This document shows positions 1 to 4,393 of a stretch of DNA of 5,468 nucleotides, piece after piece; positions within the stretch are counted from its first letter, which is position 1; each line of letters starts with the position of its first letter. The stretch covers positions 7,051 through 12,518 of the forward strand of contig NZFT01000127.1 in the NCBI GenBank assembly GCA_002690755.1. The letters are read 5' to 3'. The notes beneath the pieces are model-generated. The model was not told the DNA's origin, ran no database searches, and was given only the letters and a program-made list of their open reading frames with translations. The stretch is from Phycisphaerae bacterium (GTDB taxonomy: Bacteria > Planctomycetota > Phycisphaerae > Phycisphaerales > SM1A02). A program made the position numbers and the translations under genes.

Positions 1-165
1 GCCAAGAAGAAGACCACTCGCAAGAAGGCCGCCAAGAAGAAGACCACTCGCAAGAAGGCCGCCAAGAAGAAGACGACCCGCAAGAAGGTCGCCAAGAAGA
101 AGACTGCGAAGAAGAAGACCACTCGCAAGAAGGCTGCCAAGAAGAAGACCACTCGCAAGAAGGCC
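1..165 (+). repeat. In-frame 30-bp tandem repeats in the lysine-rich tail
   Basis: Units lie at 1-30, 31-60, 61-90, 106-135 and 136-165, with a 15-bp half unit at 91-105. The copies are nearly identical at the DNA level and differ mainly at synonymous sites, such as ACCACT versus ACGACC and GCC versus GCT. The period is a multiple of three, so gain or loss of units would keep the frame. Copy number is therefore likely to vary between strains by slippage or recombination. Confidence 0.9.
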
Positions 166-183
166 ACTCGCAGAAAGCGGTGA
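1..183 (+). CDS. C-terminal tail of a lysine-rich (histone H1-like) DNA-binding protein, partial
   Basis: The 5' end lies outside the window. The reading frame is open from base 1 and stops at TGA 181-183, giving the last 60 residues. Of these, 29 are Lys and 8 are Arg, and the rest are Thr, Ala and one Val. The tail is built from five copies of the decapeptide AKKKTTRKKA, or AKKKTTRKKV in the third copy, with one half unit AKKKT between the third and fourth, and it ends TRRKR. Every Lys codon is AAG. Tails like this bind DNA or RNA without sequence specificity and compact the nucleoid. They occur in bacterial H1-like proteins, on HU-type proteins and on some topoisomerase I C-termini. The tail alone cannot say which of these it is, because any folded domain lies upstream. 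An intrinsic terminator follows 53 bp after the stop. Confidence 0.85.
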   Translation, partial: AKKKTTRKKAAKKKTTRKKAAKKKTTRKKVAKKKTAKKKTTRKKAAKKKTTRKKATRRKR

Positions 184-236
184 CCAAGTCGTTTTTCGTT
201 CTCGGACGAAAACGGCGATGGACATGCATCACTTCA

Positions 237-265
237 CCCGGAGCCCTCGCGGGCTCCGGGTTTTT
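237..265 (+). terminator. Rho-independent terminator of the lysine-rich gene
   Basis: A perfect 10-bp stem is formed by CCCGGAGCCC (237-246) and GGGCTCCGGG (251-260). The loop is TCGC and a TTTTT tract (261-265) follows directly. The position, 53 bp after the stop codon, and the GC-rich stem plus U tract fit an intrinsic terminator reading rightward. It should insulate fdxA from the gene upstream. Confidence 0.93.
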
Positions 266-337
266 CATTGGGATGCAGAACGCGAAAACCCTCTTGTTAA
301 AAGGGAAATCCGCGGCGATCCGGTCCGATTGATCGAC

Positions 338-343
338 TAGACT
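338..343 (+). promoter_or_regulatory. Possible -10 element of fdxA (TAGACT)
   Basis: TAGACT matches four of six positions of the sigma-70 -10 consensus and lies 54 bp before the fdxA ATG, downstream of the preceding terminator. No good -35 box sits 16-18 bp upstream. TTGATC at 329-334 is too close to pair with it. The same heptamer CTAGACT occurs upstream of mtfA at 4293-4299. This is a weak prediction from sequence alone. Confidence 0.22.
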
Positions 344-397
344 AAGAGTTCGAATACCCGGCGGAGATCGATCCGCCAGCTCGGAGGATTCCGCTCG

Positions 398-667
398 ATG
401 GCTCACATCATCGCAGAACCATGCGTCGGCACGAAGGACACCGCGTGTGTCGAAGTCTGCCCCGTCGACTGCATTCACCCGACGACGGACGACGGCGACA
501 AGCATGATTCAGCCGATCAGCTCTACATCGATCCGGATACCTGCATCGACTGCGGTCTCTGTGTGGACGAGTGCCCGGTGCAGGCGATCTTCCCGGAAGA
601 GGATCTCCCCTCGGAGTGGCACAAGTACATCCAGATCAATTCCGACTGGTTCAAGGCCAACGGCTGA
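398..667 (+). CDS. fdxA: 7Fe ferredoxin (3Fe-4S / 4Fe-4S), FdxA type
   Basis: This is an 89-residue soluble, cytoplasmic electron carrier. Cys9, Cys17, Cys21 and Cys25 form the N-terminal set. Cys49, Cys52, Cys55 and Cys59 form a full CxxCxxCxxxCP motif. In Azotobacter ferredoxin I the first set lacks the central Cys of a CxxCxxC motif and carries a 3Fe-4S cluster. The same arrangement here assigns Cys9, Cys17 and Cys59 to 3Fe-4S, Cys21, Cys49, Cys52 and Cys55 to 4Fe-4S, and leaves Cys25 as the usual free cysteine. About nine extra, mainly acidic residues (around 29-41) separate the two halves. The DLPSEWHKYIQIN block near the end is typical of the family. The ATG start is supported by GGAGG at 383-387, 10 nt upstream. 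The gene appears monocistronic, so its redox partner cannot be read from context. Confidence 0.95.
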   Translation: MAHIIAEPCVGTKDTACVEVCPVDCIHPTTDDGDKHDSADQLYIDPDTCIDCGLCVDECPVQAIFPEEDLPSEWHKYIQINSDWFKANG

Positions 668-1154
668 CCGAACCCGACCGGACCAGGCTGAAACCGGCGA
701 CGAACTCCACGACCGCTTCAAGGTGGCCGAGTTCTTCTTCGATCCGAATCGAACGCCGATCGGTGAGCCGTCGATCGCGGCGTGACGTTCGCCGGCTCGG
801 GATCCCGTGTCGATGATCGCCGACCCCGCCGATCGATGCCGGACGAGATCGATCCGCGACACGCGGGACCGTGCTCCCGTTCACACCGAGCCGCCGACCG
901 AAACGAGGGTTCGTGCTCCGGTCGCATCAAAAAATTCGGATTTCTCAAAAAAAGGGGCGGCCATGCGCTCGCGCCGGTTCGTCGTCGCGGCATTCCGACG
1001 CTCTTGAATTGGAACATGGGGTGATCGACGACGCGTCGCGAACGAGAATCGTCGTCGCAATGTGCGACTGACGGCTTCGACACCGTTCATCCGGAAGTGG
1101 CCGGGGTGTGATCGAATCCAAGTCGGGACCGGTCCGTGCGACGATCCGTTCATG
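668..1154. other. Gene-poor stretch after fdxA
   Basis: I find no convincing gene here. Open frames on both strands are rich in Arg, Ser and Pro and look like noncoding shadows of GC-rich DNA. Three things stand out. A 28-codon stretch at 699-785 has coding-like codon use but no good start. Two A runs lie at 929-934 and 947-953. A ribosome-binding-site-like AAGGGG at 952-957 precedes ATG 963, which opens a 14-codon frame ending at 1007. An imperfect inverted repeat, CGACGACG (1026-1033) and CGTCGTCG (1050-1057), is also present. No clear terminator for fdxA is visible. Confidence 0.5.
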
Positions 1155-1200
1155 CAAGAAGAACGCCCCTGCTTCACCGATGTCGGTGATGCGGGGGCGT
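1155..1200 (-). terminator. Strong intrinsic terminator of the 137-aa gene
   Basis: Bases 1163-1180 pair with 1183-1200 through 18 positions, with one T-T mismatch (1173/1190) and one G-T wobble (1170/1193). The outer arm is ACGCCCC/GGGGCGT and the inner arm is TCACCGA/TCGGTGA. Read leftward on the minus strand, the stem is followed by the T-rich run TTCTTCTT (1162 down to 1155). It lies 48 bp beyond the stop codon of the minus-strand gene at 1249, so it very likely ends that transcript. There is no good U tract on the plus-strand side. Confidence 0.82.
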
Positions 1201-1248
1201 CGAAGATCGTTTCGGGCGTCGATTCGAGATCGAGGATCGACGCCGAGG

Positions 1249-1662
1249 TCAACCCGCCTTGCGATATCGAGTCGGCGCCTCTTCCTCGTCCCGATCGACG
1301 CCACTCGGCGCGTCGGAGGGCTCCTGCCAGTCCTCGATGCGGGAATTCAGGTTCAGTTCGCTCGACATCGTCTTGCGGTAGCCGAGACGACGAACCACTT
1401 CGAGCACGTCGGTCCAGGTCGGAAAGCTGACTTCGTTCACCCGCTTGAAGGTGTCGATGGCGTGCAGGAACATCTGCTGCTCCTGGGTCATCTCGCCTTC
1501 CTCGGCGGTTCGAACCCAGTCGGTCAGTCGGCGGCCCGGTCCACGACGACGCTCCAGATTGGTCCCCGACTCTCCGGCACGCCGATCCACGCCGGTGCGA
1601 CGATCGACGACACTCCCGGTATCCGCCGGGTCGAATTCACGGTTCTGATCATGGTTGGTCAT
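1249..1662 (-). CDS. Conserved hypothetical protein with DRR/GRR motifs and a TWTDVLEV block
   Basis: The protein has 137 residues. Residues 1-50 are hydrophilic and contain the duplicated motif VDRRTGVDRR (19-28) and then ERRRGPGRR (37-45). Residues 59-96 look folded and helical, running from TQEQQMFLHAID to SFPTWTDVLEVVRRLGYRK. The last 30 residues are charged and probably disordered. No signal peptide or membrane segment is present. I recognise the overall pattern as one seen in uncharacterised planctomycete proteins, but I know of no assigned function; the basic motifs could bind nucleic acid or another protein. I chose the ATG at 1662 because GGGAG (1671-1675) lies 8 nt upstream on this strand and the protein-like sequence starts there. 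The frame stays open further upstream only as an antisense shadow of the next gene. The gene is transcribed divergently from the DUF6677-like gene and ends at a strong terminator. Confidence 0.8.
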   Translation of the reverse strand: MTNHDQNREFDPADTGSVVDRRTGVDRRAGESGTNLERRRGPGRRLTDWVRTAEEGEMTQEQQMFLHAIDTFKRVNEVSFPTWTDVLEVVRRLGYRKTMSSELNLNSRIEDWQEPSDAPSGVDRDEEEAPTRYRKAG

Positions 1663-1752
1663 CGGTTCGGCTCCCGGACTGTGGATACACTGGATTCCGA
1701 GGAACACCGTCGGTGGACCTCGCTCGATTCGTTGTACAACAGTTGGAATCGG
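1663..1752. promoter_or_regulatory. Divergent promoter region with a dyad
   Basis: This 90-bp gap separates two divergent genes, so it must carry promoters for both unless one is read through from elsewhere. A possible plus-strand -10 is TACACT at 1686-1691, without a clear -35. The palindrome GTTGTACAAC (1731-1740) overlaps a second one, CAACAGTTG (1737-1745). Both sit inside matching outer arms CGATTC (1725-1730) and GAATCG (1746-1751). This could be a repressor site or an RNA hairpin over the start of the plus-strand gene. The minus-strand ribosome site GGGAG is at 1671-1675. Confidence 0.4.
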
Positions 1753-2286
1753 ATGTCTTCGACCGCTGCGCCAGCCTCGACCCGTTCTCGCCCCCCCATC
1801 GAAGGTGGATCTGTGCCGTTCAGATGGACTGCATTCGTTCTCGGACTCCTTCTCCCCGGGCTCGGGCACTTCTCCGTTGGCGAACGGGGACGCGGCGGAC
1901 GCATCCTTTCGGGGTTTCTCGTGCTCTGGTTCACCGGTCTGGTGATCGGTGGTCTTGGAAGCGTGCGATCCTGGGATCCCGTCTACACCAATCCCGCCCA
2001 GGGCGGCAAACGAAACCTCTGGTTCATCGCCCAGGCCGGCGCCGGCCCGATCGCGTTCGGATTCGCAGCCCTCGATGCCGCCGTCATTCGTGGCTCGGGT
2101 CCCGAGGATCGGATCGAGATCACCCTTCACGACCAATCGACCGGGTCCGCGTATCGCCATACCGCGATCGGACACAACGCCGACTTCGGAACGCTCTTCT
2201 GCGCCCTTGCGGGCCTGATGAACTTCGCGGTCGCCCTCGATGCCGGCAGGCGCCCCGTGGCCGATCGGCGGGGGCGCGACCGATGA
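1753..2286 (+). CDS. Polytopic membrane protein resembling DUF6677
   Basis: The protein has 177 residues and four hydrophobic segments, at about 25-43, 52-72, 89-112 and 146-165. The first contains LGLLLPGLGHF and is followed by a short basic loop (SVGERGRGGRIL). The third starts NLWFIAQAGAGP and the fourth contains FGTLFCALAGLMNFAVALDA. This order matches my recollection of the planctomycete family DUF6677, inner-membrane proteins of unknown function; the PGLGHF motif also recalls other small PGxGxxY/F membrane families. The start is uncertain. ATG 1753 has only a weak GGA nearby, whereas GTG 1813 has GAAGGTGG (1801-1808) just upstream and would give 157 residues, removing a low-complexity N-terminus. 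The stop overlaps the next start as ATGA, so the two genes are probably translationally coupled. Confidence 0.85.
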   Translation: MSSTAAPASTRSRPPIEGGSVPFRWTAFVLGLLLPGLGHFSVGERGRGGRILSGFLVLWFTGLVIGGLGSVRSWDPVYTNPAQGGKRNLWFIAQAGAGPIAFGFAALDAAVIRGSGPEDRIEITLHDQSTGSAYRHTAIGHNADFGTLFCALAGLMNFAVALDAGRRPVADRRGRDR

Positions 2287-2531
2287 TCGGATTCGGCTGG
2301 ATCCCGTTTCTCGAACCGCTCCCCGGCGTGCAGGCCAGCTGGCTCTGGCTCCTGCCGATCCTGATCTTCGGAATCGCGATGATGTACAAGGCGGTCCGGG
2401 TGGGCGACCTTCGCCGCTACTGGCGAGAAGTCATCGGCATGACCTTCCAGATCCTGCTCGCGTTCCTCGGACTGGCGGCGGGCGTGTTCATCGTGGTCCA
2501 GGGCATCGTGCCCCTGCTGCCCGCCGGTTGA
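2283..2531 (+). CDS. Small two-helix membrane protein, unknown function
   Basis: This 82-residue protein has two predicted membrane helices, at about 17-36 (ASWLWLLPILIFGIAMMYKA) and 52-77. They are joined by a basic amphipathic segment (VRVGDLRRYWREV, 40-50) that should face the cytoplasm. Its ATG overlaps the stop of the DUF6677-like gene (ATGA, 2283-2286), so coupling is likely and the two products may act together in the inner membrane. The end of the gene, from residue 68 through the stop and 6 bp beyond, recurs in diverged form at 3287-3340. The stop lies 8 bp from the stop of the convergent 218-aa gene. I do not recognise a named family. Confidence 0.78.
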   Translation: MIGFGWIPFLEPLPGVQASWLWLLPILIFGIAMMYKAVRVGDLRRYWREVIGMTFQILLAFLGLAAGVFIVVQGIVPLLPAG

Positions 2532-2537
2532 TCGACC
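2484..2537 (+). repeat. Direct repeat copy A (3' end of the 82-aa gene)
   Basis: This is the intact copy. It encodes VFIVVQGIVPLLPAG and the stop codon, and runs 6 bp past it. It aligns without gaps to 3287-3340, with 46 of 54 bases identical. The longest exact block is GGCATCGTGCCCCTG. Confidence 0.8.
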
Positions 2538-2539
2538 CG

Positions 2540-3196
2540 TCACGAGCGCGGTCGAGCGACCACGTTCGCGACCGTTTCCCGATCGCCGGACGACGGACCG
2601 AACCACCACTGGACGATCAGCGCGACGAAGAACCACCCGAACGTCCAGAAGAGGACGTTCAAGAAGAGACCCACATCGTCGATGAAGACGCGACCGGTGG
2701 GATCGAGCGTCCGCATTCGTTTCGCCGCCGCCTCGATCTGCGATCCATTCTCATCGTCGTAGGGGAAGGGCGGCCATCCGGAACCCCCTTCGGCACGTCG
2801 CCAGGTCATTCCGATCCAGGGCACCGGCCAGCCGACCGAGAAACCAGCGATCCGACGAAGCCCCGCCGCATCTTCGGGCCACGGCATCCAGTCGGGCGGC
2901 GGGAAGAGCGACGGCCCGCCCGCGGACGGGATCTCGACCAGCGGCATGCCGTAGTCGGCGAGGCTCGCCCATTGCGATCCCGGACGAATCTCCTCGCCGC
3001 ACCACCACAACGATCCACCCGCGGCGCGGAGATCGGTCGAAGCGCCGTCGCCTTCGAGCCGAACCAGGATCAGCAGCGTGAGCATCGGAATCGTGACCAG
3101 CGCGAGCACCAGTCCCGCGACGCCGGCGCCGGCGATCCGACGCCGCGCGGTCGTGCGGTGTTCCGGGTCGGCCGGGGTGGACGGTGACGGGCGCAT
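2540..3196 (-). CDS. Membrane-anchored protein with a Trp/Pro-rich loop, unknown function
   Basis: The protein has 218 residues. A basic N-terminus (residues 1-20) is followed by a membrane segment at 21-46. A hydrophilic domain spans about 47-173, and a second membrane segment lies at 174-199 (VGLFLNVLFWTFGWFFVALI); the tail is short and polar. The positive-inside rule suggests cytoplasmic ends and a large periplasmic loop. The loop is rich in Trp, Pro and Gly (SLWWCGEE, PPPDWMPWPED, SVGWPVPWIGMTWRR) and has a single Cys at 66. I do not recognise a family. No strong ribosome site is visible before ATG 3196, so the start is only moderately sure; the next Met choices would cut into the first helix. 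The gene is convergent with the membrane pair and bracketed by the diverged direct repeats. The opposite strand gives only an Arg/Pro/His-rich shadow. Confidence 0.82.
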   Translation of the reverse strand: MRPSPSTPADPEHRTTARRRIAGAGVAGLVLALVTIPMLTLLILVRLEGDGASTDLRAAGGSLWWCGEEIRPGSQWASLADYGMPLVEIPSAGGPSLFPPPDWMPWPEDAAGLRRIAGFSVGWPVPWIGMTWRRAEGGSGWPPFPYDDENGSQIEAAAKRMRTLDPTGRVFIDDVGLFLNVLFWTFGWFFVALIVQWWFGPSSGDRETVANVVARPRS

Positions 3197-3286
3197 CGGC
3201 GGAGCGTAACCGAGGCCGACACCCCGGCACCACCTCGCCCCATCCGGTCACGACCATCTGGTTCCTTCGCAACCACCGGCGGTCGG

Positions 3287-3340
3287 GTGTTCATCGCGGT
3301 CGAAGGCATCGTGCCCCTGCCGCATGCGGGTCGATCGACC
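3287..3340 (+). repeat. Direct repeat copy B, decayed relic of the 82-aa gene end
   Basis: Translated in the frame of copy A, this encodes VFIAVEGIVPLPHAGR, so the stop codon TGA has become CGA. Most differences change the amino acid (Val to Ala, Gln to Glu, Leu to Pro, Pro to His), which fits loss of function. There is no start codon or intact gene upstream. Weaker similarity may extend leftward to about 3262. It lies in the 169-bp gap between the 218-aa gene and the glycosyltransferase, 25 bp from the glycosyltransferase stop codon. Confidence 0.75.
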
Positions 3341-3365
3341 GACGGACGCCGCACGACCATCGAAT

Positions 3366-4235
3366 TCAGATTCGCACCCGGGTGTGATGTCGCTTGCAGA
3401 GATCGAGGCCCGTGAACCCTTCGATGACCCGCTTGATCCGCTGGCGCCGCTCTCGGGTGGTGAGCCGATGCTCGGGATTCACCGTGAAATCGTGATTCGC
3501 GCTGGTCTCCAGCCAGTTTTTCATGACTTCGGGATGCGTGCCCTCGAAGGGCTTCAGAATGGTCGGGTCGACGTCTTCGTAGACCGCCCCCTTCGAGACC
3601 TGATTGCCCCAGTACGGACTCACCTGACGCGCCTTCTCGTCGTGGGACTCGACCGGTCGCACCCACCCGTAGTGGTGGATCGTCGCATCCGTCTCGATCG
3701 CTCTCGGGTACCGACCCTTCTTGTTCTTGTCCATCACCACGAAGTAGAGCCCCCCGGGCGCGATCACCCGGATGTCGTGGTTGCGAACCATTCTCGGCTC
3801 GACGCGATACCACGCGGGCCCGGTCGCCACCTGATCGGGTGTTCCGTAGAAATGGTGGTAGCGGAAGGCGATCGCCTCGACCCGGGGGTTCCGATCCGCC
3901 CGCTCGGCGAGATCGCGAATGCCCTCGATGTCCCGTTCGTGCAGGACCTCGTCACCCTCGAGATAGAGCGACCATGCCCCCGTGGTGTTGAAGAGCCCGA
4001 TCATCTTCTGCTGCCCGTAGACGAAGCCGCGACCGGTGCTTCCATTCCACTGGGTGTCGATGATCCTGATTCGTTCGTCGCCGATGGCTTCGATCGCCTC
4101 ACGCGTCCCGTCGGTGCTCTCCCCGAGGGCGATCACATATTCCTCGACCAGGGGAAGCGCTGAACGAATGCTCTCGATGAACGGATAGCCGAGCCGGACC
4201 GGATTTCGAAGAAACGTGAAAGCGCTGATCTTCAT
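3366..4235 (-). CDS. Glycosyltransferase, GT2-like (GT-A fold)
   Basis: The 289-residue protein begins MKISAFTFLRN and continues through ESIRSALPLVEEYVIALG (about 21-38) and STDGTREAIEAI (40-51), the usual nucleotide-sugar-binding start of GT2 enzymes. The acidic metal/UDP-binding motif is LEGDEVLHE at 92-100, with Glu93, Asp95 and Glu96 as the DxD equivalent. Further family-like blocks are AFRYHHFYGTPDQV (123-136), VEPRMVRN (145-152) and IHHYGWVRP (186-194). There is no membrane segment or signal peptide, so it is probably a cytoplasmic or membrane-peripheral enzyme that transfers a sugar to a polysaccharide, lipid or protein acceptor. Neither donor nor acceptor can be told from sequence. 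No other sugar genes lie nearby, so it seems to stand alone. ATG 4235 begins the conserved domain directly. A possible minus-strand -10, TATAGT, lies at 4312-4307. Confidence 0.9.
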   Translation of the reverse strand: MKISAFTFLRNPVRLGYPFIESIRSALPLVEEYVIALGESTDGTREAIEAIGDERIRIIDTQWNGSTGRGFVYGQQKMIGLFNTTGAWSLYLEGDEVLHERDIEGIRDLAERADRNPRVEAIAFRYHHFYGTPDQVATGPAWYRVEPRMVRNHDIRVIAPGGLYFVVMDKNKKGRYPRAIETDATIHHYGWVRPVESHDEKARQVSPYWGNQVSKGAVYEDVDPTILKPFEGTHPEVMKNWLETSANHDFTVNPEHRLTTRERRQRIKRVIEGFTGLDLCKRHHTRVRI

Positions 4236-4286
4236 TGAAGGCGTCCAGTCATGGATGATCGCGGGTCGAAGCGCCTGCCGAACCGG

Positions 4287-4314
4287 TTGGTTCTAGACTT
4301 CGCAGCACTATATC
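4287..4314 (+). promoter_or_regulatory. Candidate sigma-70-like promoter of mtfA
   Basis: TTGGTT (4287-4292) and TATATC (4309-4314) are separated by 16 bp, giving a moderate match to the -35/-10 pattern. A competing -10, TAGACT (4294-4299), shares the heptamer CTAGACT with the fdxA upstream region. Transcription would start near 4320, leaving a leader of about 70 nt. Sequence evidence only. Confidence 0.33.
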
Positions 4315-4321
4315 CCATCCG

Positions 4322-4341
4322 TTCTCACCGGATTCTCACCG
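4322..4341 (+). repeat. Tandem direct repeat TTCTCACCG in the mtfA leader
   Basis: The 9-mer TTCTCACCG occurs at 4322-4330 and again at 4333-4341, a period of 11 bp or about one helical turn. Placed just after the predicted promoter, the pair could be a regulator-binding site. It could also be chance. Confidence 0.45.
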
Positions 4342-4349
4342 CGAAGACC

Positions 4350-4367
4350 CGAGGGTCCGAACCCTCG
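4350..4367 (+). promoter_or_regulatory. Hairpin in the mtfA 5' leader
   Basis: CGAGGG (4350-4355) pairs perfectly with CCCTCG (4362-4367) around the 6-nt loop TCCGAA. It ends 26 bp before the mtfA start. No U tract follows, so it is not a standard terminator. It may affect mRNA stability or ribosome access, especially as no ribosome-binding site is visible. Confidence 0.4.
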
Positions 4368-4393
4368 CTCCGCCGGACCATTCCAGACGCACC

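Noticed and set aside
1..165. CRISPR-like regularly spaced repeats
   Set aside because: The 30-bp units are contiguous and in frame, with no unique spacers. They encode the lysine-rich tail.
1108..1752. Long plus-strand extension upstream of the DUF6677-like gene, in the same frame
   Set aside because: It runs antisense through the 137-aa gene, has Arg/Ser/Pro-rich composition, and the membrane-protein signature begins only after about 1825. The strong minus-strand gene with its own ribosome site and terminator explains this region better.
1663..2175. Minus-strand N-terminal extension of the 137-aa gene
   Set aside because: It is antisense to the four-helix membrane protein, and its translation is low-complexity and charged. 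A good ribosome site supports the ATG at 1662.
2500..2519. Hairpin GGCA-TCG-TGCC inside the direct repeat as a minus-strand terminator
   Set aside because: The stem is only 4-5 bp, no T run follows on either strand, and copy A is coding.
2240..3187. 315-codon plus-strand frame
   Set aside because: Its translation is dominated by Arg, Pro, Asp and His. It is a shadow of the 82-aa gene and of the minus-strand 218-aa gene, which has clear membrane helices.
2484..3340. Direct repeats as target-site duplications of a transposon
   Set aside because: They are far too long and diverged for a target-site duplication, and there is no transposase or terminal inverted repeat between them.
3070..3813. 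247-codon minus-strand frame
   Set aside because: It overlaps the glycosyltransferase and the 218-aa gene out of frame and has shadow-like Arg/Gly/Ser composition.
3324..4163. 279-codon plus-strand frame
   Set aside because: It is antisense to the glycosyltransferase, which has recognisable GT2 motifs along its length.
4350..4380. tRNA-like 3' end (T-arm-like hairpin followed by CCA)
   Set aside because: The loop has 6 nt instead of 7, and no D-arm, anticodon arm or matching acceptor strand is found upstream.
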